From NCBI RefSeq assembly GCF_021729015.1, contig NZ_JAJQQZ010000004.1, positions 202,235 to 266,234 on the forward strand: a DNA stretch of 64,000 nucleotides, in the 5' to 3' direction. Numbering within the stretch: the stretch's first letter is position 1; each line of letters opens with the position of its first letter. Under the pieces are notes generated by a model that was given only the letters and a program-made list of their open reading frames with translations, was not told the DNA's origin and did no database searches. Position numbers and translations under genes: made by a program. Of the stretch, positions 18,204-28,414 are shown in pieces. Source of the DNA: Halobacterium rubrum. Its GTDB lineage: Archaea; Halobacteriota; Halobacteria; Halobacteriales; Halobacteriaceae.

Positions 18204-18257
18204 ATGACACACGCAGTGAGTACACGACACACCACACCGATGGAGGGGTATCGATGA
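18204..18257 (+). other. short upstream ORF overlapping ilvB start
   Basis: Seventeen codons (MTHAVSTRHTTPMEGYR) run from ATG 18204 to TGA 18255-18257 and overlap the ilvB start as ATGA. Inside it, GGAGGGG (18242-18248, part of ATGGAGGGG) can serve as the ilvB ribosome binding site. It may couple ilvB translation to the leader, or may be coincidental. Confidence 0.3.
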
Positions 18258-20146
18258 CTGACCACGGCGCAGTGCCGGAGTTCGACGACGCCGAGCACCC
18301 GGCCGAGCCGACGCCGGACGCCGACGCGCCGTCGCCAGAGCCGGAAGCGGGCGACGAGGATCGCGACCCAGAGCCAGATACTGGCACGGACGAGGCGACC
18401 GAGCGGGCGTCGACTGGCGCGGACGCGGTCGTCGCCGCGCTCTCGACGGCGGGCGTCGAGACAGTGTTCGGCGTGCAGGGCGGGGCCATCATGCCCGTCT
18501 ACGACGCGCTGTACGACGCCGACGACGTGTCGCACGTGACGATGGCCCACGAACAGGGCGCGGCGCACGCCGCCGACGCGTACGGTGCCGTGACGGGCGA
18601 TCCGGGCGTCTGCATGGCGACGTCCGGGCCGGGCGCGACGAATCTCGTGACCGGCATCGCGGACGCCGACATGGACTCCGAGCCGGTCGTCGCGCTCACC
18701 GGACAGGTCCCGTCGGACCTGGTCGGCAACGACGCCTTCCAGGAGACCGACACGGTCGGCGTCACCACGCCAATCACGAAGTCCAACACGTTCGCGTCGA
18801 GCGCCGACGAGGTTGGCGACGACGTGTCGACGGCGTTCGCGCTGGCGAACGATGGACGACAGGGGCCGACGCTCGTCGACCTGCCGAAAGACGTGACGAC
18901 GACCGAGACGACGGTCGACCCCAGTGAGCCGGTCGTCCCCGACACCGTCTCCGTGCAGGAGCGCGCGGACGACGACGCGGTCGAGGGGGCGGCGGACGCT
19001 GTCGCCGGCGCCGACCGGCCCGTAATTCTGGCGGGCGGTGGCGTCGTGAAGGGCGGCGCCACCGACGAACTGCGGGCGTTCGCCCGCGAGCACGAGATTC
19101 CGGTGGCGACGACGATGCCCGGCATCGGCGCGTTCCCGGAAGACCACGACCTCGCCCTGGAGATGGCGGGGATGCACGGTACCGGCTACGCGAACATGGC
19201 GACGACGATGACCGACTGTCTGCTGGCGGTCGGCACCCGGTTCGACGACCGACTGACGGGCGGCGTGGACTCGTTCGCGCCGGACGCGACGGTCGTCCAC
19301 GTCGACATCGACCCAGCCGAGATCTCGAAGAACGTCGAGGCCGACCACCCGCTGGTGGGCGACGCCAGCACCGTTCTCGACCAGCTAGCGGCCGCGATGG
19401 ACGCCTCGCCGGACACCGACGAGTGGGTCGGCCAGTGCGCCGACTGGAAGACGGAGTACCCGATGGACTACGCCGTCCCCGCAGCCGACAGCGACGAGGG
19501 CGACGGCGCGCCCGACGCGTCGGCGTTCCCCGACGACGAACCGGTCAAACCCCAGTTCGTCGTCGAGGCCGTCGACGCAGCGACCGACGACGACACCGTC
19601 GTCACGACGGGCGTCGGCCAGCACCAGATGTGGGCCTGCCAGTACTGGACGTACACCGAACCCCGGACGTGGGTGTCCAGTCACGGCCTCGGCGCGATGG
19701 GGTACGGGCTGCCCTCGGCCATCGGCGCCCGCGTCGCCGCCGACGACGACCAGTCCGTCGTCTGCTTCGACGGCGACGGTTCCTTCCTGATGACCTGCCA
19801 GGAGCTCGTCGTCGCGGCCCGCGAGAACCTCGACGTCACGGTCTTCGTGCTGAACAACGAGGCCATCGGGATGGTCAAGCAGTGGCAGGACGCGTTCTTC
19901 GACGGCCGGCGGATGGCCTCGGAGTACCCCTGGGTGCCGGAGTTCGACGCGCTCGCCGAGGCGTTCGGCGCCGACGGCTTCCGCATCGAGAGCTACGACG
20001 ACGTGCCGGACACCGTCGAGGCGGCGCTCGCCACCGACGGGCCGGCGGTCGTGGACGTCTACATCGACCCGACCGAGGAAGTCTACCCGATGGTCCCCTC
20101 GGGCGGCGACAACGGGCAGTTCGCGCTCTCGGAGGGGCACCTATGA
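18254..20146 (+). CDS. ilvB: acetolactate synthase, large (catalytic) subunit
   Basis: This 630-aa TPP enzyme condenses pyruvate with pyruvate or 2-oxobutyrate, the first common step of Val/Leu/Ile synthesis. Features are the N-terminal pyrimidine-binding domain with the catalytic Glu (MAHEQGAAHAADAYG), a central FAD-type domain, and the C-terminal TPP motif GDGSFLMTCQE...NN. The first about 55 residues are an acidic haloarchaeal extension. The gene overlaps ilvN by ATGA. Confidence 0.95.
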   Translation: MTDHGAVPEFDDAEHPAEPTPDADAPSPEPEAGDEDRDPEPDTGTDEATERASTGADAVVAALSTAGVETVFGVQGGAIMPVYDALYDADDVSHVTMAHEQGAAHAADAYGAVTGDPGVCMATSGPGATNLVTGIADADMDSEPVVALTGQVPSDLVGNDAFQETDTVGVTTPITKSNTFASSADEVGDDVSTAFALANDGRQGPTLVDLPKDVTTTETTVDPSEPVVPDTVSVQERADDDAVEGAADAVAGADRPVILAGGGVVKGGATDELRAFAREHEIPVATTMPGIGAFPEDHDLALEMAGMHGTGYANMATTMTDCLLAVGTRFDDRLTGGVDSFAPDATVVHVDIDPAEISKNVEADHPLVGDASTVLDQLAAAMDASPDTDEWVGQCADWKTEYPMDYAVPAADSDEGDGAPDASAFPDDEPVKPQFVVEAVDAATDDDTVVTTGVGQHQMWACQYWTYTEPRTWVSSHGLGAMGYGLPSAIGARVAADDDQSVVCFDGDGSFLMTCQELVVAARENLDVTVFVLNNEAIGMVKQWQDAFFDGRRMASEYPWVPEFDALAEAFGADGFRIESYDDVPDTVEAALATDGPAVVDVYIDPTEEVYPMVPSGGDNGQFALSEGHL

Positions 20147-20769
20147 GCGGCCGGTACGACCAGCAGGGTCTCCCCGGCCCGGCACCCGAGGAGCGCCAGC
20201 GACCGCGAGGGCGGCGGAACGCGCAGGGCATCCGCATCGACCCGGAGGCAGAGGCCGAACACCCGCCGCGCCGTACGGTCATCTCGGCGCTGGTCGAACA
20301 CGAGCCCGGCGTGCTCGCGCGTGTCTCCGGGCTGTTCAGCCGCCGGCAGTTCAACATCGAGTCGCTGACCGTCGCGGACACCCAGAACGACGACTGGGCG
20401 CGCATCACCGTCGTCGTGGAGGAGCCGGACCCGGGCATCGACCAGGTCGAGAAGCAGCTCGCGAAGGTCGTCCCCGTCATCCACGTCCGGGAACTCGAAG
20501 CCGACGCGCTCGCCCGCGAGCTCGTCGTCGTGAAAGTGGACGCGGACCGCCCGGAGGAGGTCCACGCCATCACGGAGATGTACGGCGGGAAGACGCTCGA
20601 CGCCGGCCCGCGGACGGTGACGGTCGAGCTCACCGGTGACGAACAGAAGATCGACGACGCCATCGACGCCTTCCGCCAGTTCGGCATCCGCGAGATCGCC
20701 CGGACCGGACAGACGGCGCTGGCGCGCGGCGAGACCAAGACAGCAGTCGTTCCAGACCACCTCAAATGA
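20143..20769 (+). CDS. ilvN: acetolactate synthase, small (regulatory) subunit
   Basis: The true start is ATG 20143 inside the ilvB stop ([12 protein letters not shown]), giving 208 aa. An ACT domain begins at about residue 43 ([23 protein letters not shown], then [11 protein letters not shown]) and binds valine for feedback inhibition in the family. A C-terminal ALS_ss domain with [18 protein letters not shown] follows. A basic/polar N-terminal extension of about 40 residues is typical of haloarchaea. It overlaps ilvC by ATGA. Confidence 0.94.
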   Translation: MSGRYDQQGLPGPAPEERQRPRGRRNAQGIRIDPEAEAEHPPRRTVISALVEHEPGVLARVSGLFSRRQFNIESLTVADTQNDDWARITVVVEEPDPGIDQVEKQLAKVVPVIHVRELEADALARELVVVKVDADRPEEVHAITEMYGGKTLDAGPRTVTVELTGDEQKIDDAIDAFRQFGIREIARTGQTALARGETKTAVVPDHLK

Positions 20770-21854
20770 CCGATTCAGCAGCCACCAGTACTGACACAGC
20801 AGACGCCCAGTTCACGCAGCCAGTGTACCACGAGTCCGACGCCGACCGACGACACGTCGACGAGAAGACCGTCGCCGTACTCGGCTACGGCAGCCAGGGC
20901 CACGCACACGCCCAGAATCTCGCCGACAGCGGCGTCGACGTCGTCGTCGGCCTGCGCGAGGACTCTGCCTCGCGGACGGCAGCGGAAGCCGACGGCCTGC
21001 GCGTGGCGACACCCGTCGATGCGGCCAGCGAGGCGGACGTCGTCTCGGTGCTCGTGCCGGACACCGTCCAGCCGGACGTGTTCGACGCCATCGAACCCGA
21101 ACTCGACGCCGGCGACACGCTCCAGTTCGCGCACGGCTTCAACGTCCACTACGGCCAGATCGAGCCGCCCGAGCGCGTCGACGTGACGATGATCGCGCCG
21201 AAGTCCCCGGGCCACCTCGTGCGCCGGAACTACGAGGCCGGCGAGGGCACGCCCGCCCTGCTGGCGGTCTACCAGAACGCCACCGGGGATGCCCGCCAGG
21301 AGGCGCTGGCGTACGCCGACGCCATCGGCTGCGCGCGAGCGGGCGTCGTGGAGACGACGTTCCGCGAGGAGACCGAGACCGACCTGTTCGGCGAGCAAGC
21401 CGTGCTCTGTGGCGGCGTCGCCGAGCTCACGAAGGCGGGCTACGAGACGCTGGTCGACGCCGGCTACAGCCCCGAGATGGCGTACTTCGAGTGCCTGAAC
21501 GAGCTCAAACTCATCGTCGACCTGATGTACGAGGGCGGCATCGGCGCGATGTGGGACTCCGTCTCGGACACGGCCGAGTACGGTGGACTGACGCGCGGCG
21601 AGGCAGTCGTCGACGAGTCCGTCCGGGAGAACATGGAGGAGGTGCTGGAAGAAGTCCAGAACGGCGCGTTCGCGACGGAGTGGGTGGCCGAGAACCAGGC
21701 CGGCCGGCCGTCCTACAAACAGCGCCGGCAGGCCGAACAGGACCACGACATCGAGGACGTCGGCGAGCGCCTGCGGTCGCTGTTCGCGTGGGCCGAAGAC
21801 GACGAGACCGAGGCTGGCGCCGAGCGGGAGCCGGAGGTGTCCGCGGATGACTGA
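20766..21854 (+). CDS. ilvC: ketol-acid reductoisomerase (class I)
   Basis: This 362-aa enzyme isomerises and reduces acetolactate/acetohydroxybutyrate with NAD(P)H. The Rossmann motif [14 protein letters not shown] is followed by the knotted C-terminal domain with Mg-binding acidic residues ([29 protein letters not shown]). The end carries a 25-residue acidic tail. The stop overlaps the next ORF by eight bases. Confidence 0.95.
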   Translation: MTDSAATSTDTADAQFTQPVYHESDADRRHVDEKTVAVLGYGSQGHAHAQNLADSGVDVVVGLREDSASRTAAEADGLRVATPVDAASEADVVSVLVPDTVQPDVFDAIEPELDAGDTLQFAHGFNVHYGQIEPPERVDVTMIAPKSPGHLVRRNYEAGEGTPALLAVYQNATGDARQEALAYADAIGCARAGVVETTFREETETDLFGEQAVLCGGVAELTKAGYETLVDAGYSPEMAYFECLNELKLIVDLMYEGGIGAMWDSVSDTAEYGGLTRGEAVVDESVRENMEEVLEEVQNGAFATEWVAENQAGRPSYKQRRQAEQDHDIEDVGERLRSLFAWAEDDETEAGAEREPEVSADD

Positions 21855-22182
21855 GCGCACGATGCGGTCGGTCAGTCAGCGCAACCCCGCCGACCCCGAG
21901 CACGCCGTCGGCACGGTGTTCCGACGCGGGCCGGCGGTGGTCGCGGACGGCGGCGAGCGCGGCGGCGGTGCCACGCAGCGGCCCGACGGCGGGGAGGACG
22001 GCGACGACGCCGAAAGGGAGGGCCGGCGGCTGGCCGACGGCCCGAAGATGAAAGACGTCGACCAGACGCCCCCGGACGAGGACGCGAGCGCGAACCGCGT
22101 CTGGGAGCGCGGCGGCGAACCGCCAGCATCGAGCGGCGACGACGACCACGACGACCACGACGAGACTGTAGCCGATGAGTGA
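21847..22182 (+). CDS. conserved disordered protein embedded in the ilv-leu operon
   Basis: This 111-aa protein is dominated by Asp, Glu, Gly and His and looks intrinsically disordered, with two better-ordered ends: [10 protein letters not shown] near the start and MKDVDQTPP...ANRVWERGG in the second half. It overlaps ilvC (8 bp) and leuC (8 bp), so it is translated as part of the operon. Small proteins in this position occur in other haloarchaea as far as I recall. No function is known; a regulatory or assembly role is speculation. Confidence 0.75.
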   Translation: MTERTMRSVSQRNPADPEHAVGTVFRRGPAVVADGGERGGGATQRPDGGEDGDDAEREGRRLADGPKMKDVDQTPPDEDASANRVWERGGEPPASSGDDDHDDHDETVADE

Positions 22183-23599
22183 GGGCACGCTGTACGAGAA
22201 GGTCTGGGACCGACACGCAGTCACCGAGCTGCCGACCGGCCAGTCCCAGCTGTTCGTCGGGCTCCACCTCGTCCACGAGGTGACGAGCCCGCAGGCGTTC
22301 GGGATGCTCGAAGAGCGCGGGCTGGATGTGGCGTACCCCGAGCGGACGCACGCGACCGTCGACCACATCGTGCCGACGGCCGACCAGTCCCGGCCGTACA
22401 GCGACGACGCCGCCGAGGAGATGATGGCGGAACTGGAGGCCAACGTCGGCGAGGCCGACATCGACTTCGACGACCCGACGACCGGCCGGCAGGGCATCGT
22501 GCACGTCGTCGGCCCCGAACGGGGGCTCACGCAGCCCGGGATGACCATCGTCTGCGGGGACTCCCACACGGCCACGCACGGCGCGTTCGGCGCGCTGGCG
22601 TTCGGTATCGGCACGTCCCAGATTCGGGACGTGCTGGCCACCGGCTGCGTCGCGATGGAGAAACAGCAGGTCCGCCGCATCGAGGTCACGGGCGAACTGG
22701 GCGACGGCGTCACCCCGAAAGACGTGATACTGACCGTCATCCGGAAGCTCGGCACCGACGGCGGCGTCGGCTACGTCTACGAGTACGGCGGCGAGGCCGT
22801 CGAGGCGATGGACATGGCGGGCCGGATGAGCATCTGCAACATGAGCATCGAGGGCGGCGCTCGCGCGGGCTACGTGAACCCCGACGAGACCACCTTCGAG
22901 TACCTGCGGGGCCGCGACGACGTCCCCGAGGGCGAGACGTTCGAGGAGCTCAGGGAGTACTGGGCGTCGGTCGCCAGCGAGCCCGACGCCGAGTACGACG
23001 ACGTGGTCACTATCGACGGCGACGACCTCGAACCGACGGTCACGTGGGGGACGACGCCCGGCCAGAGCGTCGGCGTCTCGGAGCCGATTCCGGCTCCCGG
23101 GGACCTGCCGGCGGACAAGCGGGACACCGCCCGGAGCGCACAGGCACACATGGACGTCGAGCCCGGCGACACGATGGCGGGCTACCCCGTCGACGTTGCG
23201 TTCCTGGGCAGCTGTACGAACGCCCGGTTGCCGGACCTCCGCGAGGCCGCCGCAGTCGTCCGGGGCCGCGAGGTCCACGACGACGTCCGCGCGATGGTCG
23301 TCCCCGGCAGCCAGCGCGTGAAAGCCGCCGCCGAAGCCGAGGGCCTCGACGACGTGTTCACCGAGGCGGGGTTCGACTGGCGGAACGCCGGCTGCTCGAT
23401 GTGTCTGGGCATGAACGAGGACCAGCTCGTCGGCGACGAGCGCTGCGCGTCCTCGTCGAACCGGAACTTCGTCGGCCGGCAGGGCTCGAAGGAGGGCCGA
23501 ACGGTCCTGATGAGTCCCCCGATGGTCGCCGCTGCGGCCGTCGAAGGCGAAGTGACCGACGTCCGCGAACTGGAGCCGGTCCCGGAGGTGCGAGCGTGA
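22175..23599 (+). CDS. leuC: 3-isopropylmalate dehydratase, large subunit
   Basis: This 474-aa aconitase-superfamily subunit binds the [4Fe-4S] cluster through Cys residues in [12 protein letters not shown] and [11 protein letters not shown]. Other motifs are [13 protein letters not shown] and DHIVPTADQ. It isomerises 2- to 3-isopropylmalate with LeuD. Length is normal for the bacterial-type LeuC. It overlaps leuD by GTGA at 23596. Confidence 0.94.
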   Translation: MSEGTLYEKVWDRHAVTELPTGQSQLFVGLHLVHEVTSPQAFGMLEERGLDVAYPERTHATVDHIVPTADQSRPYSDDAAEEMMAELEANVGEADIDFDDPTTGRQGIVHVVGPERGLTQPGMTIVCGDSHTATHGAFGALAFGIGTSQIRDVLATGCVAMEKQQVRRIEVTGELGDGVTPKDVILTVIRKLGTDGGVGYVYEYGGEAVEAMDMAGRMSICNMSIEGGARAGYVNPDETTFEYLRGRDDVPEGETFEELREYWASVASEPDAEYDDVVTIDGDDLEPTVTWGTTPGQSVGVSEPIPAPGDLPADKRDTARSAQAHMDVEPGDTMAGYPVDVAFLGSCTNARLPDLREAAAVVRGREVHDDVRAMVVPGSQRVKAAAEAEGLDDVFTEAGFDWRNAGCSMCLGMNEDQLVGDERCASSSNRNFVGRQGSKEGRTVLMSPPMVAAAAVEGEVTDVRELEPVPEVRA

Positions 23600-24228
23600 G
23601 CCCGAACGCCGACGGTTCGGACGGCGGCCCCGCCGACACGGTCCGACAGGTGACTGGGACGGGCGTGCCGGTGCGCGGGAACGACGTGGACACGGACGAG
23701 ATCATCCCGGCGCGCTTCCTCAAAGTCGTCACGTTCGACGGCCTCGGGCAGTTCGCGTTCTTCGACGAGCGATTCGGCGACGACGACCAGCCCCTCGAGC
23801 ACCCGTTCAACGACGACCGGTTCCAGGGGGCGTCCGTGCTCGCCGTGAACGCGAACTTCGGCTGCGGGTCCTCTCGCGAGCACGCGCCGCAGGCGCTGAT
23901 GCGGTGGGGCATCGACGCCGTCGTCGGCGAGTCGTTCGCCGAGATATTCGCGGGGAACTGCCTCGCGCTCGGCATCCCGACCGTCACGGCGGCCCGGGAG
24001 GACGTCGAGGCGCTGCAGGCGTTTATCGACGAGCACCCAGATGCCGAAATCGAGGTGGACGTCGCCGCGGAGGAGGTCCGGTACGGCGACACCACTATCG
24101 ACGCCTCGGTCGACGACGCCCAGCGCCGGGCGCTCGTGGACGGCGTCTGGGACACGACCGCGCTGATGGGCGCGAACGCCGACAGCGTCGACGCGACCGC
24201 CGCGAGCCTCCCCTACACCGATGACTGA
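23596..24228 (+). CDS. leuD: 3-isopropylmalate dehydratase, small subunit
   Basis: Starting at GTG 23596 (GTGA overlap with leuC) the product is 210 aa. Signature stretches are [15 protein letters not shown] and the substrate-loop [16 protein letters not shown] of the swivel domain. The last 60 residues complete the small domain. An open frame extends upstream across leuC but is not coding. It overlaps leuB by eight bases. Confidence 0.94.
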   Translation: MSPNADGSDGGPADTVRQVTGTGVPVRGNDVDTDEIIPARFLKVVTFDGLGQFAFFDERFGDDDQPLEHPFNDDRFQGASVLAVNANFGCGSSREHAPQALMRWGIDAVVGESFAEIFAGNCLALGIPTVTAAREDVEALQAFIDEHPDAEIEVDVAAEEVRYGDTTIDASVDDAQRRALVDGVWDTTALMGANADSVDATAASLPYTDD

Positions 24229-25186
24229 GGAGATCGCAGTCGTGCCCGGCGACGGCATCGGCCGGGAAGTCACGCCGGTCGCCGTCGACGTGCTGGACGC
24301 CGTCGGCGACTTCGAGTTCGTGCACGCCGAGGCGGGCGACGCCGTCGCCGATGAGCGCGGGACCCCGCTCCCCGAGGAGACCCGGGAGGCCGTCGAGACG
24401 GCCGATGCGACGCTGTTCGGCGCGGCGGGGGAGTCGGCGGCTGACGTCATCCTGCCGCTGCGCTCGGCCGTCGACTCGTTCGTGAACGTCCGGCCTGCCC
24501 GGACGTATCCGGGCGTCGACGCCGTCCAGCCCGAGACCGACCTCGTCTTCCTCCGTGAGAACACGGAAGGCGTCTACGCCGGCCACGAGGCCGAGGTCGC
24601 CGACGGCGTCACGACCTGCACCCGAGTCGTCACAGAGGACGCGAGCCGCCGGCTCGCCCAGTACGCCTGCGAGTACGCGCCAGCGGGGTTCACCGTCGCG
24701 CACAAGGCCAACGTGATGCGCGTCACGGACGGCCTCTTCCGGGAGACCGTCGAGGACGTCGCGGCCGCCAACGGTGTCGACACCGAAGCGGCGCTGATGG
24801 ACGCGCTCGCGATGCACCTCGTGGAGCGCCCCGAGCAGTACGACGTCGTGGTCTGTCCGAACCTCGCCGGCGACGTGCTCTCGGACCTCGCGGCGGGTCT
24901 GGTGGGCGGTCTCGGCTTGCTGCCGTCGGCGAACGTCGGACCCGAGCGCGGCGTCTTCGAGCCCGTCCACGGCACCGCCCCGGACATCGCCGGCGACGGC
25001 GTCGCGAACCCGGCGGCGGCCGTGCTGTCGGCCGCGATGCTGCTGGAGTTCCTCGGCCACGACGCCGCGGGCGCCCGCGTCCGCAGCGCGGTCGAGGACG
25101 TACTGGAACACGGGCCGACGACGCCAGACCTCGGCGGCGAGGCGACGACGCGCGAGGTCGGTGCAGCGATACTGGAGGGGGTCTGA
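24221..25186 (+). CDS. leuB: 3-isopropylmalate dehydrogenase
   Basis: This 321-aa beta-decarboxylating dehydrogenase oxidises 3-isopropylmalate with NAD+. It shows [16 protein letters not shown] at the start, substrate Arg residues in [23 protein letters not shown], and the cofactor region [25 protein letters not shown] split over the C-terminal part. Isocitrate or homoisocitrate dehydrogenase are relatives, but position between leuD and ilvD supports LeuB. Confidence 0.92.
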   Translation: MTEEIAVVPGDGIGREVTPVAVDVLDAVGDFEFVHAEAGDAVADERGTPLPEETREAVETADATLFGAAGESAADVILPLRSAVDSFVNVRPARTYPGVDAVQPETDLVFLRENTEGVYAGHEAEVADGVTTCTRVVTEDASRRLAQYACEYAPAGFTVAHKANVMRVTDGLFRETVEDVAAANGVDTEAALMDALAMHLVERPEQYDVVVCPNLAGDVLSDLAAGLVGGLGLLPSANVGPERGVFEPVHGTAPDIAGDGVANPAAAVLSAAMLLEFLGHDAAGARVRSAVEDVLEHGPTTPDLGGEATTREVGAAILEGV

Positions 25187-25257
25187 GTGCCGGGGCTATC
25201 GCTGGCAACACCTGTGCCGTCGGGGGACTTTACCAGTCGCGGCTGCGAGGTGAGACC

Positions 25258-26970
25258 ATGACCGGACAGAAGGACCCCGACCTGCCGAGCGCGGACGTCA
25301 CCGAAGGGCCAGAGCGCGCCCCACACCGCGCGATGTTCCGCGCGATGGGCTACGACGACGCCGACTTCTCGTCGCCGATGGTCGGCGTTGCCAACCCCGC
25401 CGCGGACATCACGCCCTGTAACGTCCACCTCGACGACGTGGCCGAGTCGGCCGTCGACGGCGTCGAGGCCGGCGACGGGATGCCCATCGAGTTCGGCACC
25501 ATCACCATCTCGGACGCCATCTCGATGGGGACCGAGGGGATGCGCGCCTCGCTGATCTCCCGCGAGGTCATCGCCGACTCCGTGGAGCTCGTGGCGTTCG
25601 GCGAGCGCATGGACGCACTCGTCACGGTCGCGGGCTGCGACAAGAACCTCCCGGGGATGATGATGGCCGCCATCCGCACGGACCTGCCGTCCGTATTCCT
25701 CTACGGCGGCTCCATCATGCCCGGCGAGCACGACGGCCGCGAAATCACGGTCCAGAACGTCTTCGAGGGCGTCGGCGCGGTCGCCTCCGGCGACATGACC
25801 GAGGACGAACTCGAGGAGATGGAGCGGGACGCCTGCCCGGGCGCCGGGTCCTGTGGCGGAATGTTCACCGCCAACACGATGGCGGCCATCTCCGAGGCAC
25901 TCGGGCTCGCACCGCTCGGCTCCGCGAGCCCGCCCGCCGAGTCGGAGGGCCGCTACGAGGTCGCCGAGCGCGCCGGCCGGCTCGCCGCCGAGTGCGTGCG
26001 AGAAGACCGCCGGCCGTCGGACATCCTGACCCGGGAGAGCTTCGAGAACGCCATCGCCGTACAGGTGGCCCTGGGCGGCTCGACGAACGCCGTCCTCCAC
26101 TTGCTCGGGCTCGCCGCCGAGGCGGGCGTCGACCTCGACGTCGAGGACTTCAACAGGATCAGCGACCGCACACCCAAAATCGCGAACCTCCAGCCCGGCG
26201 GCACTCGCGTGATGAACGACCTCCACGAGGTCGGCGGCGTTCCGGTCGTCCTCGCGCGCCTGCTCGAAGCCGGCCTGATTCACGGCGACGCGACGACCGT
26301 GACGGGCCGCACCATCGCCGAGGAGCTCGAGCACCTGGGCGAGGACGGTTCGGTCGAGGGGGACGTGGACTTCCTCCGGCCGGTCGACGACCCGTTCCAC
26401 GAGACTGGCGCCATCACCGTCCTCACCGGGAACCTCGCGCCGGACGGGGCGGTACTCAAAGTCACTGGGAAGGACGAGACCCAGCACACCGGCCCGGCGC
26501 GCGTCTTCGAGTCCGAGGAGGACGCCATGGCGTACGTTCAGGAGGGCCACATCGAGTCCGGCGATGTCATCGCCATCCGGAACGAGGGCCCCCGGGGCGG
26601 CCCCGGGATGCGGGAGATGCTCGGCGTCACTGCCGCGGTCGTTGGGCAGGGCCACGAAGACGACGTCGCGCTCCTCACCGACGGCCGCTTCTCGGGGGCT
26701 ACCCGCGGTCCGATGGTCGGTCACGTCGCCCCCGAAGCGGCCGACGGCGGCCCAATCGCGCTCATCGAGGACGGCGACGAGGTGACCGTCGACGTCCCGA
26801 ACCGCGAGCTCTCCGTCGACGTCTCCGACGACGAACTTGCTGCGCGACGTGAGACCTGGTCGGCGCCCGACGCCCGGTATGACTCGGGTGTCCTCCGCAA
26901 GTACGGCGACCAGTTCGGGTCCGCCGCCCACGGCGCCGTCACCAACCCCGCCGCCAAGCAGGACGACTGA
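25258..26970 (+). CDS. ilvD: dihydroxy-acid dehydratase
   Basis: This 570-aa Fe-S dehydratase converts dihydroxy-isovalerate and dihydroxy-methylvalerate to 2-oxo acids. Cluster cysteines occur in CGC-type sites: TPCNVHL, VAGCDKNLPGMM and DACPGAGSCGGMFTANTM. GRFSGATRGPMVGHVAPEA near the end is a family hallmark. It follows leuB by 71 bp on the same strand and completes the ilv/leu pathway in this cluster. Confidence 0.94.
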   Translation: MTGQKDPDLPSADVTEGPERAPHRAMFRAMGYDDADFSSPMVGVANPAADITPCNVHLDDVAESAVDGVEAGDGMPIEFGTITISDAISMGTEGMRASLISREVIADSVELVAFGERMDALVTVAGCDKNLPGMMMAAIRTDLPSVFLYGGSIMPGEHDGREITVQNVFEGVGAVASGDMTEDELEEMERDACPGAGSCGGMFTANTMAAISEALGLAPLGSASPPAESEGRYEVAERAGRLAAECVREDRRPSDILTRESFENAIAVQVALGGSTNAVLHLLGLAAEAGVDLDVEDFNRISDRTPKIANLQPGGTRVMNDLHEVGGVPVVLARLLEAGLIHGDATTVTGRTIAEELEHLGEDGSVEGDVDFLRPVDDPFHETGAITVLTGNLAPDGAVLKVTGKDETQHTGPARVFESEEDAMAYVQEGHIESGDVIAIRNEGPRGGPGMREMLGVTAAVVGQGHEDDVALLTDGRFSGATRGPMVGHVAPEAADGGPIALIEDGDEVTVDVPNRELSVDVSDDELAARRETWSAPDARYDSGVLRKYGDQFGSAAHGAVTNPAAKQDD

Positions 26971-27017
26971 CGACCCCGCCCCCACTTTTTTCACCTTGCT
27001 CGACGAGGCAAGGATGC

Positions 27018-27362
27018 ATGGAGGTACGCGAGACTCCGTTCCACGACGCCGCAGGCGACGCCCTCAGGTCCCTGGCAGCCTACGACAGAGCGGAGCTGGA
27101 GCTCGTGTACGAACGCGACGACGTCGCCACCAAGGACCGCGTCATCGACGACATCCACGAAGAACTCATCCTCGACGACATCGGCATCGGCCGCCTCGAA
27201 GACCTCTTCGGTGTCGGCGAGTGGCACTGCACCATGCACCGCTTCGAGGACGCCGTCTGCATCCACCACTCCACCGGCGACTACCGGGGCGTCCTCGTCA
27301 GCGTCGACACTAACGCCGGCGTGGATTTGGAAGCCGTGGCGAGGACGTGCGACGACGTGTGA
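27018..27362 (+). CDS. conserved haloarchaeal hypothetical protein
   Basis: This 114-aa acidic protein (MEVRETPFHDAAGDALRSL start) has an alpha/beta pattern with DRVIDDIHEELILDDI and a His/Cys-containing EWHCTMHRFEDAVCIHH stretch. Similar proteins of this length are common in haloarchaea, but I know no function. It is the last intact core gene before the lower-GC island that begins around 27.4 kb. Confidence 0.7.
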   Translation: MEVRETPFHDAAGDALRSLAAYDRAELELVYERDDVATKDRVIDDIHEELILDDIGIGRLEDLFGVGEWHCTMHRFEDAVCIHHSTGDYRGVLVSVDTNAGVDLEAVARTCDDV

Positions 27363-27420
27363 GAGCGCTGTTGCGCACGACAGGACACACGCGTCGCTCC
27401 GCGGTGAAGTGTTGAAGCAG

Positions 27421-27443
27421 TGGGGCCGGAGAGGTTCACCCCG
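27421..27443 (+). repeat. att-like remnant of the tRNA-Trp 3' end (outer boundary of island)
   Basis: TGGGGCCGGAG here matches the first 11 bases of the tRNA-Trp 3' end as read on the plus strand at 37684, and a weaker GGTTCACCCCG match follows. It is in the same orientation as three further copies at 33386, 35457 and 37684. It is read as the distal attachment-site scar of elements integrated at tRNA-Trp. Confidence is limited by the short core. Confidence 0.4.
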
Positions 27444-27448
27444 AGTTC

Positions 27449-27530
27449 CGGGTGTTCAGTGAGCAAAATTCCTTCGGTCAGGGCCGCGTGTACGCGACGA
27501 GTATACGTATCTGAACTCTCGGCAAGATTC
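27449..27530 (+). pseudogene. DUF7692-like gene start remnant (duplicate of 34501-34585)
   Basis: From CGGGTGTTCAGTGAGC on, about 80 bases align with the promoter and first codons of the intact gene at 34559, including TTCGGT and CGACGAGTAT. The counterpart of its ATG-CGA-ATT start reads ATA-CGT-ATC followed by TGA, so the copy is dead. It begins only 28 bp after the att-like sequence at 27421, which suggests it is the tail end of an integrated element. Confidence 0.45.
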
Positions 27531-27719
27531 TTGGTTTATTATGGAAATTAAATCCACATAGCGCCAGTATTCTGAATTCTGCAAGCGATGTCTCGACGGA
27601 TATTCCGTAGGTAGTTGTTTGGTGAGCAAGTCGAGATCTGCGGCGAGGTCCGCAAACAACTGTTCAATTTGATGAGGGGTCAGGCATCTGCGGAGTCGTT
27701 GGTAATGGTTGGCCGGCAC
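27456..27719 (-). CDS. doubtful hypothetical ORF
   Basis: This 87-codon frame from ATG 27719 has a credible helical N-terminal part (LTPHQIEQLFADLAADLDLL). Its last third lies antisense to the duplicated DUF7692 remnant and is therefore probably fortuitous. It could be the 5' part of a truncated gene. No homolog is recognised. The rest of 27,363-27,785 shows nothing else I can name. Confidence 0.22.
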   Translation of the reverse strand: MPANHYQRLRRCLTPHQIEQLFADLAADLDLLTKQLPTEYPSRHRLQNSEYWRYVDLISIINQESCREFRYVYSSRTRGPDRRNFAH

Positions 27720-27784
27720 GCAGGAACGGAGTAACTCTCAGATACGGTAAGAGAGGCTGTTCCCGCGCGGACCAGGCAGCGAGT

Positions 27785-27957
27785 TATCGTATCTAATCTG
27801 CGCCCCTGGTGAAACGTGTCGACATCAATGTCGAGGTTCGCCATGCGTTCTCTGAATCGGGATGATTCGAGCAGACCGAAATGAAGTCCTCGTCTTCCCA
27901 GTTGTGGCGAATAATGCCGACTAGAACCGCTAGACTGTCGACTTTGTCGTACAGCGA
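27785..27957 (-). pseudogene. decayed glycosyltransferase-like gene fragment (relative of 56958-58073)
   Basis: Minus-strand translation gives SLYDKVDSLAVLVGIIRHNW then EDEDFISVCSNHPDSE, which aligns with residues 7-45 of the intact 371-aa protein at 56958-58073 (SLYDKFEDLGVLIDIIRENW). After a frame change near 27,850 the match continues as RMANLDIDVDTF, and after another change as GAD before a stop. No start codon remains. The fragment directly follows the HAD gene in the polysaccharide cluster, so an ancestral HAD-glycosyltransferase pair was probably lost here. Confidence 0.65.
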
Positions 27958-27971
27958 ACCCGCGGTGTCGT

Positions 27972-28376
27972 TTATGAGTGGATGAAGTCGTCTTCTTCTT
28001 CCAGGAGCTCTTGAATCTCCTCGGGTGTGTTGTTCAGGAGCTCGGAGGGCCGTATTGCCTTGTCGTCGACGTAGAAGCCCTCGTGACCACACCACGGCTT
28101 CCCGTAGTGAATCTCGTCGTAAGGGATATCGTGTTCATCCAACCACTGCAGAAGCGTCTTCGCGGTATCCGCATTGATCTTGCCGAGACGCCCCTCATGC
28201 GTATTCATATTCCGTGCCGTATAGAGCATGATGTAGTACCCCTGCTCGTCGTATTCGCGGAGCGTCTCGACGACGTCCGGGTGGGGAACACGGTCTTCGT
28301 AGTCACGGTTACCGTCCTTCTTGCAGATGACACCGTCTATATCGAACACCACTCGCTTATCTTTTGGCGGAGTCAC
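27972..28376 (-). CDS. HAD-superfamily phosphatase of polysaccharide type
   Basis: This 134-aa protein has HAD motifs: the nucleophile region VVFDIDGVI (DxD), motif II LYTARNM, and a late acidic motif FYVDDKAIRP. It resembles small phosphatases found in capsule and lipooligosaccharide gene clusters. It likely removes phosphate from a sugar or alditol phosphate precursor. It is the most downstream intact gene of a minus-strand cluster with nucleotidyltransferases, deacetylase and formyltransferase. The acidic C-terminus ends 14 bp from a glycosyltransferase remnant. Confidence 0.82.
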   Translation of the reverse strand: MTPPKDKRVVFDIDGVICKKDGNRDYEDRVPHPDVVETLREYDEQGYYIMLYTARNMNTHEGRLGKINADTAKTLLQWLDEHDIPYDEIHYGKPWCGHEGFYVDDKAIRPSELLNNTPEEIQELLEEEDDFIHS

Positions 28377-28414
28377 GTTTAGACCCGATTACCGGAAGTA
28401 TAGAAAAGTAGCGG

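Noticed and set aside
24574..26994. 806-codon minus-strand frame
   Set aside because: Antisense to leuB and ilvD.
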